64,000 bases of DNA from Affinibrenneria salicis (GTDB lineage Bacteria > Pseudomonadota > Gammaproteobacteria > Enterobacterales > Enterobacteriaceae). Location of the stretch: positions 408,225 to 472,224 of the forward strand of contig NZ_VYKJ01000003.1 of the NCBI RefSeq assembly GCF_008710095.1. Reading direction: 5' to 3'. The notes under the pieces are model-generated. The model saw only the letters and a program-made list of their open reading frames with translations. It was not told where the DNA came from and did no database searches. Within the stretch, counting starts at the first letter, position 1. Each line of letters starts with the position of its first letter. This document shows positions 38,009-46,853 of this stretch, piece by piece. The translations under genes were made by a program, and so were the position numbers.

Positions 38009-38887
38009 TCAACAGGGGAAATCCAGCCGGGAGAGCTGATCCAGCAGCATGGCGTCCTGCTCTGCGTTCGGCATATACACCAGCAGGCGATCGCCGTTGT
38101 GAGAGGCCGTCCACCAGTTGATCTGCCGTAGTGAGATCGTGCCCAACAGCGGGTGGCGGAAACGCTTTATCCTGTCGTTGACGCCCTGAACCTCGTAGCG
38201 CTGTTGCCACATCTGGCGGAAGGTGTCGGACTCGTCCAGGTAACGCTGCAGCTGAGCTTCCCACACCTGATCGCCGCTGTGCTCGGCCATGCGCGCGCGA
38301 AACATCGCCACCATGTGGCGCAGGATCTCATGCAAATCCTCCAGCCGCGACTGCCAGTCGGCATTGTTGAAGGCCAGATAAATACAGTTGCGATCTTCCG
38401 GCGGAATGTTGGCCAGATCGATATTCAGCAGCCGGCACCAGGATTGGTTAAATCCGAGGATGGTAAAGCGCGCGTTGATAATCACGGCCGGAAAGGGATT
38501 AAGCCGATCAAGAATCAACTGATGATCTTCGGTCAGCTTTTCGCAAATGGCGCGTGCGGCGGGCGAATAAGGCAGGCTGGCCAGCATAAACACATGGCGG
38601 GTTTCGTCTTCATTGAACTGCAACGCTTTGGCGATAGCCAGCATGGTTTTGGCGGAGGTGCGGATCGGACGCCCTTGTTCCAGCCAGGTGTACCAGGTAA
38701 TGCCCACGTCCGCCAGTTGCGCAATGTCTTCCCGCCGTAACCCCGGCGTGCGCCGCTTGCGCGGAACCGGCAAACCGAGCCGCACGGGATCGAGACTTTC
38801 ACGGCGGGCGCGCAGGTAGGCGCCCAGAGTCTTTCGGTTGTGCTGGCCGGCGTCGTTGGCGGGGACGTCGGTCATGATTGTCGCCAT
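38009..38887 (-). CDS. XRE-family regulator with MmyB-like ligand domain
   Basis: A 292-aa regulator. A helix-turn-helix covers about residues 18-85 (LGAYLRARRESL, LRREDIAQLADVGITWYTWL), and the C-terminal part (about 110-285) matches the MmyB-like ligand-binding domain (FPAVIINARFTILGFNQSW, IYLAFNNADW, HPLLGTISLRQINWW). It is divergent from an MFS exporter and probably controls it. An inverted repeat lies in the shared promoter (38922-38945). A second ATG at 38875 could be the true start. Confidence 0.86.
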   Translation of the reverse strand: MATIMTDVPANDAGQHNRKTLGAYLRARRESLDPVRLGLPVPRKRRTPGLRREDIAQLADVGITWYTWLEQGRPIRTSAKTMLAIAKALQFNEDETRHVFMLASLPYSPAARAICEKLTEDHQLILDRLNPFPAVIINARFTILGFNQSWCRLLNIDLANIPPEDRNCIYLAFNNADWQSRLEDLHEILRHMVAMFRARMAEHSGDQVWEAQLQRYLDESDTFRQMWQQRYEVQGVNDRIKRFRHPLLGTISLRQINWWTASHNGDRLLVYMPNAEQDAMLLDQLSRLDFPC

Positions 38888-38921
38888 TTAAAAGTTCTCC
38901 GCGTCTGGCGGGTAGTATTTA

Positions 38922-38945
38922 TACCAGCATAATCAAGAACTGGTA
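38922..38945. promoter_or_regulatory. Inverted repeat in XRE/MFS divergent promoter
   Basis: TACCAG (38922-38927) and CTGGTA (38940-38945) are separated by 12 bp between the divergent regulator and exporter genes. It is a plausible operator for the XRE protein; there is no direct evidence. Confidence 0.4.
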
Positions 38946-39006
38946 CCCGTTTAAATTACCTGTGATGCTAGCGCTCAGAGGCAATGAATACAACGGGTAC
39001 AAACGA

Positions 39007-40473
39007 ATGAAACAGGTTTCTCTGGCATCAGGATTAAGCCGTATCGGCCTGATCGTCTTACTCACCGGGCAACTGCTGCCGATGATTGATTTTTCTATTG
39101 TCAATGTGGCGCTGGAAGCGATGGCGCGGGCGTTGTCCGCCAGTCCGTCGGAGCTTGAACTGGTGGTTTCGGTCTATGGCGTGGCGTTTGCGGTTTCGCT
39201 GGCGATGGGCGGTCGGCTGGGCGATAACCTGGGGCGCCGCCGGGTATTTATCAGCGGAACGGCGATATTCGGCGTGGCGTCGCTGCTGTGCGGCATTGCG
39301 CAAAGCGTATGGCTGTTGCTGCTGGCGCGAATGCTGCAGGGAATTGGGGCGGCGCTGATTGTGCCGCAAATCCTCGCGACCATCCATGTGTGTCTGCGCG
39401 GGCGCCGGCATGCCCGAACGCTGGGCATTTACAGCGCAATAGGCGGTCTGGCGTTTATCGTCGGGCAGGTGCTGGGCGGCGTGCTGTTGAAGCTGGATAT
39501 CGGCGGCTATGGTTGGCGCAGCGTTTTTCTGGTCAATCTGCCTTTTTGCCTGCTGGTTGTGCTGTTTGCGCCGCTGTGGGTGCCGGACACCCGGGGGGAG
39601 AAGCGGGTGCATCTTGACCTGTCCGGCAGCACGCTGTTGGCGCTGGCCATCGCCGGTCTGCTGTTCCCGCTGGCGCTGGGGCCGCTCTGGCACTGGCCGT
39701 GGCCTTGCATCGTCGCGCTGCTGGCGAGCGCGGCGTGTTTTCCGCTGCTGTGGTGGGTGGAGTGTCGGCAGGAACGGCGCCAGCGGGCGCCGCTGTTGCC
39801 GCCGACGTTGCTGCGCCTGCCCAGCGTCCGCTTTGGTCTGGCCGCCGGGGTGTTGTTTTTCTCCTGCTGGAGCGGATTTATGTTCGCCGTCGCTTATGTT
39901 CTGCAGTCCGGCGGCGGATTCTCGCCGCTGCAGTCAGGCAACAGTTTTATCGGCCTTGGGCTGGCCTATTTTTTCTCGTCGCTGCTGAGCGGGCGAGTAA
40001 CTGAACGGATCGGCAAAATCCGTACGTTGCTTATCGGTTGCGCCATTCAGATGAGCGGTCTGCTGCTATTGATGGCGACGATAGCCACCACGTGGCCGAC
40101 GCCGACGATTTTTAGTTTGCTGCCCGCCACGCTGTTGGTGGGGTTCGGTCAGGCGTTTATCGTGAGCAGTTTTTACCGCATCGGCCTGTCTGACGTACCC
40201 GTTTCGCATGCCGGATCCGGCAGCGCGCTGTTGTCCACCGTACAGCAGGCGGCGCTGGGCGTCGGGCCGATTATGAGCGGTACGGTACTGGTGCAGACGC
40301 TGCATATCACCCGCGACGACTATGCGACGGCGCTGATTGCCGTTCTTGGCGTAGAGTGGGGCGTTATGCTGCTGCTGGTCCTCGGCGCCGGCTGGATGTG
40401 GCGGCGGGAACGGCGCCAGGCGCGGGCGGCGACGGAGCGCCGCGCCGGGGCTTTACGGGCGCAGCGCGACTGA
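39007..40473 (+). CDS. MFS multidrug exporter, DHA2 (14-TM) family
   Basis: A 488-aa transporter with about 14 membrane helices. LPMIDFSIVNVALEAMARAL in helix 1, the motif-A loop GRLGDNLGRRRVF and LLARMLQGIGAALIVPQIL are typical of DHA2 drug exporters (EmrB/QacA group). The ATG at 39007 is chosen because the open frame upstream adds no conserved sequence. It is divergent from the XRE regulator, suggesting inducible export of a toxic compound. It converges on the amidohydrolase gene, 34 bp away. Confidence 0.86.
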   Translation: MKQVSLASGLSRIGLIVLLTGQLLPMIDFSIVNVALEAMARALSASPSELELVVSVYGVAFAVSLAMGGRLGDNLGRRRVFISGTAIFGVASLLCGIAQSVWLLLLARMLQGIGAALIVPQILATIHVCLRGRRHARTLGIYSAIGGLAFIVGQVLGGVLLKLDIGGYGWRSVFLVNLPFCLLVVLFAPLWVPDTRGEKRVHLDLSGSTLLALAIAGLLFPLALGPLWHWPWPCIVALLASAACFPLLWWVECRQERRQRAPLLPPTLLRLPSVRFGLAAGVLFFSCWSGFMFAVAYVLQSGGGFSPLQSGNSFIGLGLAYFFSSLLSGRVTERIGKIRTLLIGCAIQMSGLLLLMATIATTWPTPTIFSLLPATLLVGFGQAFIVSSFYRIGLSDVPVSHAGSGSALLSTVQQAALGVGPIMSGTVLVQTLHITRDDYATALIAVLGVEWGVMLLLVLGAGWMWRRERRQARAATERRAGALRAQRD

Positions 40474-40507
40474 CGTCGCGCCGTCCGCGATAACGTCAGC
40501 ATCGGCT

Positions 40508-41647
40508 CTATTGATGAGCCAGTTTTTGCAGCGCTTTGTCCGCCAGCAGGGTAAAGTAACGCGCCGCCGGCAGGATGGCGGCTTCATCCGGATTAAAGCG
40601 CGGATGATGCAACCCAAACTCGCTGGCGGAGCCGATGTTGACAAACGCGCCGGGGACGTGGTGCAGATAAAAGGCGAAATCTTCGCCGCCCATTTGCGGC
40701 GGCTGATCGTGTACCCGATAACCCGCCTGCCGCGCGACCGCTTTACTGAAATCCGCCCATTCGCCATTATTGATGAGCGTGGGCGGGCCGGAGTGCCAGC
40801 GCAGTTCGGCCTGCGCGCCGAATCCGGCGGCGATATTGCCGATCAGCGCGGCGATTTTTTCCGGCACCGCGGCCCTGATGTCAACGCTGTGAGTGCGTAC
40901 GGTGCCTTCCAGTTCCACCTGTTCCGGCAGTACGTTCCAGGTATTGCCGCCGCCGATGCGGGTGACGCTGACCAGCACCGAGTCCAGCGCGCTGAAACTG
41001 CGGCTCGGCAGCGTTTGCAGCGCGGTGATGATATGCGCCGCCACCACAATGCTGTCCACTCCCTGTTCCGGACGGGCGGCATGCGCGCCTTTGCCGCGCA
41101 CAAAAATTTCGAAGCGATCAACATTCGCATGCAGAGGGCCGGAGCGAGTACCAAACTCGCCCACCGGCAGATCGGGGGCGTTATGCGCGCCGAAAATCGC
41201 GCTTACGTCCTGTAGCGCGCCGGCGTCGATCAGTTGACTGGCGCCATTGAAGGTTTCTTCGGCCGGCTGAAACAGAATGCGTACGTTGCCGGCCAGCTGC
41301 GCTTCGTTCGCTTTAAGCAGCAGCGCGGCCCCGAGCATGATCGACGTATGGATATCGTGCCCGCAGGCGTGCATCACGCCGCGATGGCGCGAAATAAACG
41401 GCTGCGAGGTTTGCTCATCTATTGGCAGGGCGTCAATGTCCGCACGCAGGGCGATAGTGGGGCCGGGCTTACGGCCGATTTGCGCCACCACGCCGGTTTT
41501 CAGCGCAAGCGGCAAAATATCGATGCCGGCTTCGCGTAACCAGACGGTGATTTTTTCTGTGGTTTGGTATTCATTATTCGAGAGTTCCGGATATTGGTGC
41601 AATTCCCGGCGCCATGCGGTGAGTTTGTCAGCTAAGGTTGCGGTCAT
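40508..41647 (-). CDS. M20-family amidohydrolase
   Basis: A 379-aa metallo-amidohydrolase of the hippuricase/N-acyl-amino-acid group. Metal-binding motifs are present: HACGHDIH, FQPAEE and the C-terminal LHHPRFN. GGGNTWNVLPEQVELEGTVR is the dimerisation/substrate lid segment. There is no signal peptide, so it acts in the cytosol. It lies downstream of a peptide-type ABC importer on the same strand, separated by a 310-bp gap. It probably hydrolyses an imported N-acyl amino acid or peptide; the substrate is not evident. Confidence 0.86.
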   Translation of the reverse strand: MTATLADKLTAWRRELHQYPELSNNEYQTTEKITVWLREAGIDILPLALKTGVVAQIGRKPGPTIALRADIDALPIDEQTSQPFISRHRGVMHACGHDIHTSIMLGAALLLKANEAQLAGNVRILFQPAEETFNGASQLIDAGALQDVSAIFGAHNAPDLPVGEFGTRSGPLHANVDRFEIFVRGKGAHAARPEQGVDSIVVAAHIITALQTLPSRSFSALDSVLVSVTRIGGGNTWNVLPEQVELEGTVRTHSVDIRAAVPEKIAALIGNIAAGFGAQAELRWHSGPPTLINNGEWADFSKAVARQAGYRVHDQPPQMGGEDFAFYLHHVPGAFVNIGSASEFGLHHPRFNPDEAAILPAARYFTLLADKALQKLAHQ

Positions 41648-41755
41648 ATATCGGTTTTTTTACCTGTAAATCAAAAGTTGTAAATTAATCATGAGGCTAT
41701 CGGCGGTCAAAGATTTATTTCTGATAAGTTAATTATCAAACGGATTAATCGACTG

Positions 41756-41802
41756 CACCAACCACCAACCACCAACCACCAACCACCAACCACCAACCAC
41801 CA
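41756..41802. repeat. 7-bp tandem repeat, about 6.7 copies
   Basis: CACCAAC repeated six times plus a partial seventh copy, perfect throughout, in the 310-bp gap between the ABC transporter ATPase gene and the amidohydrolase gene. Perfect short repeats like this change copy number by strand slippage. Here that would alter spacing in the region upstream of the amidohydrolase. Nothing else is seen in 41648-41957. Confidence 0.9.
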
Positions 41803-41957
41803 TACTGCAGGCTGGGGGCGCGCTGTTTTTTGTGGCTTACGCCCTCCGGGGCGGGCCGTCGTCAGCGGCGTGCAAATCCGCGTCCGGCGGATTTGTCACC
41901 CGAATTATCGGGCAAGCTCCCGGCGATTCGCGGCGGCGTCGCGGTGCAGCGCAACCG

Positions 41958-43694
41958 CTATGCCGGTTCCGGGCGGCGGGATGCTGTCGCCACGGAGGGC
42001 GTTGTAATGAACGCGGCGCGACCCGTTTCGCGGTTGCCTGCGCCGCCCGGCACCGCATCGATAAGCTGACGGGTGTAGGGATGCTGCGGCTGTTGCCAGA
42101 TTTGGCGGTAATCGCCGCTTTCCACACAGCGCCCGTGCTGCATCACCATTACTCTGTCGGCGATATAGCGCACTACCGCCAGATCGTGGGAAATAAACAG
42201 CAACGACAGCCCCATATCATTTTTCAGTTCGACCAGCAGGTTGAGGATTTGAGCCTGGATCGACACGTCGAGCGCGGAAACCGGCTCATCGCAGATAACC
42301 AGCCGGGGGCGCACGACCAGCGCGCGGGCAATACCGATGCGCTGGCGCTGGCCGCCGGAAAATTCATGCGGATAGCGCGTCAGACTGCTTTGCGTCAGCC
42401 CGACGCGATCGACCATCTGGCGGATTATCCGCTGACGTTCGGCTTTGTTGCCAATGTTATGCACAATCAGCGGTATTTCGAGAATATGGCCGATGTCGTG
42501 ACGAGGATTGAGCGAGGCGTAGGGGTCCTGAAATATCATTTGCACCTGACGCCGCAATGCCTGCAGCCGCGATTCTTTCAGATTGGTGATATCCTGACCG
42601 TCAAGAATAACCTGGCCCTGCACCGAGGGCAGCAGGCGCAGAATGGTTTTCGACAGCGTGGATTTACCGCAGCCGGATTCTCCCACCAGGCCCAGCGTCT
42701 CGCCGGGAAAAATATCCAGCGACACATTGTCTACGGCGGCGATGCTGCCCTGCGCCGTCGGGTATTCGGTACGAATGCCTTTGAGCGACAGCAGCGGCCG
42801 GGCCTTTTGGTCCGGTATGCGTACAGGCAACGCCGGCGGCGTAAACAGGGTGAAGGTCGGCTCATCGTTTTCCATCCCGTGGCGGATCTCCGCCAGCCGG
42901 CTGGTATGGTAGTGCGTGTCCTGAACCATGTGCAGCGAAGTGGCGAGCAGCCCTTGCGTATAGCGATGCGCGGGCGCGCTAAACAGCTGGGCGGTCGGCG
43001 CGTCTTCCACCTTGCGGCCGGCGAACATCACGGCAACCCGGTCGGCCCAGCGCGACACCAGCCCCAGATCGTGGGTAATCAACAGCAGGCTCATCGACAG
43101 CTCATGGCGCAGCCGATCGAGCAGTTCGAGAATTTGCGCCTGAATGGTGACGTCCAGCGCGGTAGTCGGTTCGTCGGCGATCAGCAGACGCGGCTGGCAG
43201 GCTACGGCCATGGCGATCATTACCCGCTGGCGCTGCCCGCCGGACAGATTGTGCGGATAGTCGTCGATACGCCGGTGCGGTTCGGGGATTCTGACCAGCT
43301 CCAGCAGCTCGATGGCTCTGGCCCGGGCGGCGGACGGCTTCAGCGCCTGATGCAGACGAAGGGTTTCGCCGATCTGCTGCCCGATAGGCAGCACCGGATT
43401 GAGCGAGGTCATCGGTTCCTGAAAAATCATCGAAATAGCGTTGCCGCGCAGCCGGCGCATTTCGGCGGCCGGCAGCGTCAGCAGATCCTGCCCTTCGAAT
43501 AGAATGCGGCCGCTAATGCGGCCGGGTGCGGCGATCAGACGCATCAGCGACAGCGCGGTCGCCGACTTGCCGCATCCTGATTCGCCTACCAGCGCCAGCG
43601 TTTCTCCCGGCGCAATCGTTAAATTCAGGCCGCTCACGGCCTGATGGCCGGGAAAGGCGACGTGCAGATCCTGAATATCCAGTAACGGCGTCAT
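41958..43694 (-). CDS. Peptide-type ABC transporter, double ATP-binding protein
   Basis: A 578-aa protein with two complete ABC ATPase domains fused, as in GsiA. Each half has Walker A GESGCGKS, the signature ([10 protein letters not shown] in the first, [10 protein letters not shown] in the second) and Walker B (LLIADEP and LVICDEP). The oligopeptide C-terminal motif appears after each half. It energises uptake by the two permeases encoded upstream, and its start overlaps the second permease gene by 4 bp. Confidence 0.92.
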   Translation of the reverse strand: MTPLLDIQDLHVAFPGHQAVSGLNLTIAPGETLALVGESGCGKSATALSLMRLIAAPGRISGRILFEGQDLLTLPAAEMRRLRGNAISMIFQEPMTSLNPVLPIGQQIGETLRLHQALKPSAARARAIELLELVRIPEPHRRIDDYPHNLSGGQRQRVMIAMAVACQPRLLIADEPTTALDVTIQAQILELLDRLRHELSMSLLLITHDLGLVSRWADRVAVMFAGRKVEDAPTAQLFSAPAHRYTQGLLATSLHMVQDTHYHTSRLAEIRHGMENDEPTFTLFTPPALPVRIPDQKARPLLSLKGIRTEYPTAQGSIAAVDNVSLDIFPGETLGLVGESGCGKSTLSKTILRLLPSVQGQVILDGQDITNLKESRLQALRRQVQMIFQDPYASLNPRHDIGHILEIPLIVHNIGNKAERQRIIRQMVDRVGLTQSSLTRYPHEFSGGQRQRIGIARALVVRPRLVICDEPVSALDVSIQAQILNLLVELKNDMGLSLLFISHDLAVVRYIADRVMVMQHGRCVESGDYRQIWQQPQHPYTRQLIDAVPGGAGNRETGRAAFITTPSVATASRRPEPA

Positions 43695-44608
43695 GCGTTT
43701 CTCTCCCGCAGACGTGGGTTTAGCGCGTCATTGAGCGCATCGCCCACCAGATTGAGCGATAGTACGGTCAGCACCAGCACGCTGCCCGGTAGCGCGGTCA
43801 AATACCAGGCGGTGCGCAGGGATTCACGTCCGGTGCCGATCATGGACCCCCAACTGATGCGGTTGGGATCGCCAAAGCCGAGAAAAGAGAGCGCCGATTC
43901 AATCAGAATGGCCGAAGCCACCATGACGGAGGTGGTGACGATAATCGACGGCAGCGCATTGGGCAGCATCTCCTGCAGGATGATGCGCCGGCTGGAGAAA
44001 CCCTGACTGCGCGCGGCCAGCACGAAGTCGCTTTCGCGCAGCGTACGAAACTCGGCGCGCACCAGACGGGCGATAGTCGGCCACGACGCGATACCGATGG
44101 CGCAGGATATCAGCCCCACCGACGGCTGGCCGATGGCTACCAGCACCACCACCAGCAGGAAGGTGGGGAAGGTTTGAAACAATTCCGTGATATGCACCAA
44201 TATGTCATCGATGCGGCCGCCGAAATAGCCGGCCAGGCTGCCTGTCAGCGTGCCGATGAACAGGCTTACCAGCACCGAACTGAAACCGATCAGCAGCGAC
44301 ACCTGCGCACCGTGCACAATGCCGGCGGCGACGTCGCGCCCCAGAGAATCCGTGCCTAACGGATAGTTCGGATCCTGCCCGGGCCACAAAAACGGCTGCG
44401 CCACCATATCAAGGGGATCGTCGGGATAGATAAAGGGCGCGGCCAACGCCATCAACAACACCAGCAGGAGCAGCGTTAACCCGGCCATGCCTGCCGGATT
44501 ATGCAAAAAAGCGCGGAGTTCCGGCGACAGACGAAAGTTTTTTTCTCGCAGCGGAACGATGCCGCCGACCGGCGGCGCGGCGCTGCCTTCGGGAAGCGAA
44601 TTTTTCAT
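43691..44608 (-). CDS. Peptide-type ABC transporter permease (DppC/GsiD-like)
   Basis: A 305-aa inner-membrane permease with about six helices. The N-terminal OppC segment (ELRAFLHNPAGMAGLTLLLL), YPLGTDSLGRDV, and the ATPase-contacting EAA-like loop (VLAARSQGFSSRRIILQEML) place it in the DppC/GsiD family. It pairs with the DppB-like permease encoded 1 bp upstream. Confidence 0.9.
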   Translation of the reverse strand: MKNSLPEGSAAPPVGGIVPLREKNFRLSPELRAFLHNPAGMAGLTLLLLVLLMALAAPFIYPDDPLDMVAQPFLWPGQDPNYPLGTDSLGRDVAAGIVHGAQVSLLIGFSSVLVSLFIGTLTGSLAGYFGGRIDDILVHITELFQTFPTFLLVVVLVAIGQPSVGLISCAIGIASWPTIARLVRAEFRTLRESDFVLAARSQGFSSRRIILQEMLPNALPSIIVTTSVMVASAILIESALSFLGFGDPNRISWGSMIGTGRESLRTAWYLTALPGSVLVLTVLSLNLVGDALNDALNPRLRERNA

Positions 44609-44609
44609 A

Positions 44610-45596
44610 TCAGTTCACCTTGATTCGCGGATCGAGCCAGGACTGCAGTAAATCGACCAGAATGTTGGCGACGATCACCAGCAAAGCGGATAGCAGCAGC
44701 ACGCCGAGCAGTACGTTGAAGTCGCGCGCCATCACGGCATCCAGCGCCAGACGGCCAAGCCCCGGCCAGCTGAACACGGTTTCCACCACCGCCGCGCCGC
44801 CCAGCAGATTGCCGAAGTGCATACCGGCCACCGTGGTAATCGGCAGTAACGCGCAGCGCAGCACGTGGCGCACGGTAACCACAATTGGCGCCAGTCCTTT
44901 GGCGTGTGCCGTACGCACGAAATCCTGCCGGCTGATTTCCAGGATGGCGGCGCGGGTCAGTCGGGCATAAATGGCGATGAAGAAACTGCTGAGTGCGAGT
45001 ACGGGCAGCACGGCATGGCGCAGCATATCCTGAACGTAGCCCCAGCCGCTCAGCTCGGCGCCGATGGTGATATTGCCGCCGCTCGGCAACCAGTCGAGAT
45101 GGACGGAAAACAAGATAAGCGCCATCAGACCGATCCAGAAACCGGGGGTGGAATAGAGCAACAGCGCCAGCAAGGACAACAGGCGATCGGGCCATTTTCC
45201 GGCCCATATCGCCATGACGGTACCCAGCGTGATGCCGGCGACGACGGCGGTTATCTGTGAAATCAGCATCAGAAACAGCGTGCCCGGCAGACGGGACAGG
45301 ATCAGATCCGTCACCGGCGCGTTATAGCGCGGCGAAAATCCCAGACTGAAATGCGCCAGATTGTTCAGATAACTGTACAACTGCTGCAGCACAGGCTGGT
45401 CGAGGCCGAACTGGTTGCGCAACTGGGTCATGGTTTCCTCGGTGGCGCTGCCCGATTCCCCGGCCAATACGTCCGCCGCATCGCCGGGCACCAGCTGCAG
45501 CAGGAAAAAAACTATGATAACGATACCGATAGCGGTCGGAAGCGCATGGAGTGTCGTACGTCGCAGTACGCGATATGTTCGTGCCAGGTTACTCAT
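44610..45596 (-). CDS. Peptide-type ABC transporter permease (DppB/GsiC-like)
   Basis: A 328-aa inner-membrane permease. PTAIGIVIIVFFLLQLVPGD near the N-terminus, GLDQPVLQQLYSYL and the loop RTAHAKGLAPIVVTVRHVLR are typical of DppB/GsiC. In such operons the binding-protein gene normally precedes this one; here only a remnant of it is found directly upstream (45642-45810). Confidence 0.9.
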   Translation of the reverse strand: MSNLARTYRVLRRTTLHALPTAIGIVIIVFFLLQLVPGDAADVLAGESGSATEETMTQLRNQFGLDQPVLQQLYSYLNNLAHFSLGFSPRYNAPVTDLILSRLPGTLFLMLISQITAVVAGITLGTVMAIWAGKWPDRLLSLLALLLYSTPGFWIGLMALILFSVHLDWLPSGGNITIGAELSGWGYVQDMLRHAVLPVLALSSFFIAIYARLTRAAILEISRQDFVRTAHAKGLAPIVVTVRHVLRCALLPITTVAGMHFGNLLGGAAVVETVFSWPGLGRLALDAVMARDFNVLLGVLLLSALLVIVANILVDLLQSWLDPRIKVN

Positions 45597-45641
45597 CTTT
45601 TTCCTTTCGCGTAGCCCCTGTCTGCGGCGAGGCGGGGGGAT

Positions 45642-45810
45642 TTATGGTTCCAGCCAGGTGGCGTCCAGCGCGCCATTGACGGCTTCAATACCGGTCAGAG
45701 AGCCGCGGACGCGTTGTTGCGGATGGGATTAAGCCTTGAGCTGCAGCTGATTCAGATCGGGCAATTCCCGCGTCACGCTGCGCTGGAACGCGTTATATCG
45801 TTCGGTTTGT
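45642..45810 (-). pseudogene. 3' remnant of peptide ABC transporter binding protein
   Basis: A minus-strand frame reads ERYNAFQRSV, ELPDLNQLQLKA, a TAA at 45729-45731, then in the same frame RVRGSLTGIEAVNGALDATW and LEP to a TAA at 45642. This is the C-terminal pattern of family 5 peptide-binding proteins (YN.FQ..V..ELP, V..H....G, WLE). The rest of a ~500-codon gene is absent. The importer therefore has no linked binding protein and may borrow one or be inactive. Confidence 0.7.
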
Positions 45811-46102
45811 CTGTTTGTCTGATTGGGTTAGCGATCCTGGCGTTATCCGCACGTCTTATGTCTTTATTATTTAATAAGTGCGGTTATCGTATTTGAATGG
45901 TTATTTGAAACAAACGTTTAAATTCAGCTTTGCTTGCATCAAAAATGCATAATCGGTCACGGGCCATCATCCGTCCGGCACAGCCGAAACCAGATCTTTA
46001 ATCATGGCTGCGGATACCGTCCGGCGGCAGGACTACCCGCCAGGCGCGTCTCCAAGGGACGGTCTGGAGCCAGATACGCGGATGATGATTAGATTTTTCA
46101 TT

Positions 46103-46783
46103 TTATTGGCGAGTTTCACGAAAGCAGTTTGCTCCCAGTTTGATATATTTTCCCATTGCCACTAAATATTTCTTATTTTTATCGCTGAGATGTCTGTTTT
46201 TATAAATTTCGCCGGGCAGCATATAAAACTGCGTCGAACTTTCATCATCGCCATCGCAACCCTTTTGAATGATCACGCGAAAAAACGTATTGCCGCTGTT
46301 TTGCAAGGTTCCGTTGCGTTCATCCAGCCGGTAGGCGAAATGCAATGTTCTGGGCCGCACCACCAGAATGGTGTTCATGGAAACGACAGGGAAGATGTAG
46401 GTCTTTTGGCGCGCCGGTTTAAACGGGAATAACGTCAGCGGCGACTCTTTGAAGATGATGCGGTAATAGCGCTCTTTATCATCGCGCGGGCCACGGTAAA
46501 AAATTTTGAAGTACTCTTTGCCGTTGGCGTCGACGGAGAACTTGAGCGGCGCGTAGAGCAATTCGCCATTTTCCATCGGCAAACGGCGTTCTCCGCCTGC
46601 GCCGGGGCGGTCTATCCGGTAAGCGGAAATGGTGTAGATATTATTCTTTTGCGTGTCGTTAAACAGCTGTCTGGAAATAAAGTCTCTGTCCGCCGGCATC
46701 TCATAAATGATGGAATCAAAATAAACCGCCTTCACGCCGGCTGAAAACAGCCAAAGGAGGGCTAAGATAATGTGTCTGCTCAC
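46103..46783 (-). CDS. ecpE: Fimbrial chaperone EcpE
   Basis: A 226-aa periplasmic chaperone-like protein with a short signal peptide (about residues 1-19). It shares FYRGPRDDKERYYRIIF and NTILVVRPR with the EcpB chaperone in the same operon. It is the last gene of ecpRABCDE and matches E. coli EcpE in size (about 236 aa) and position. It would fold or guide pilus subunits. The start is a GTG with a weak ribosome site. Confidence 0.85.
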   Translation of the reverse strand: MSRHIILALLWLFSAGVKAVYFDSIIYEMPADRDFISRQLFNDTQKNNIYTISAYRIDRPGAGGERRLPMENGELLYAPLKFSVDANGKEYFKIFYRGPRDDKERYYRIIFKESPLTLFPFKPARQKTYIFPVVSMNTILVVRPRTLHFAYRLDERNGTLQNSGNTFFRVIIQKGCDGDDESSTQFYMLPGEIYKNRHLSDKNKKYLVAMGKYIKLGANCFRETRQ

Positions 46784-46853
46784 GGTATGCTCTCAATAGG
46801 CGCAATTGACGATGTTATCCGGCCCCGGCGCTCAGGGGCCGGAGACCGGCGGT

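Noticed and set aside
41756..41802. CRISPR-like repetition
   Set aside because: The repeat is 7 bp without spacers; it is a simple tandem repeat. No CRISPR array was seen elsewhere.
41832..43502. 556-codon plus-strand open frame over the ABC ATPase gene
   Set aside because: Antisense shadow of a well-conserved double ATPase.
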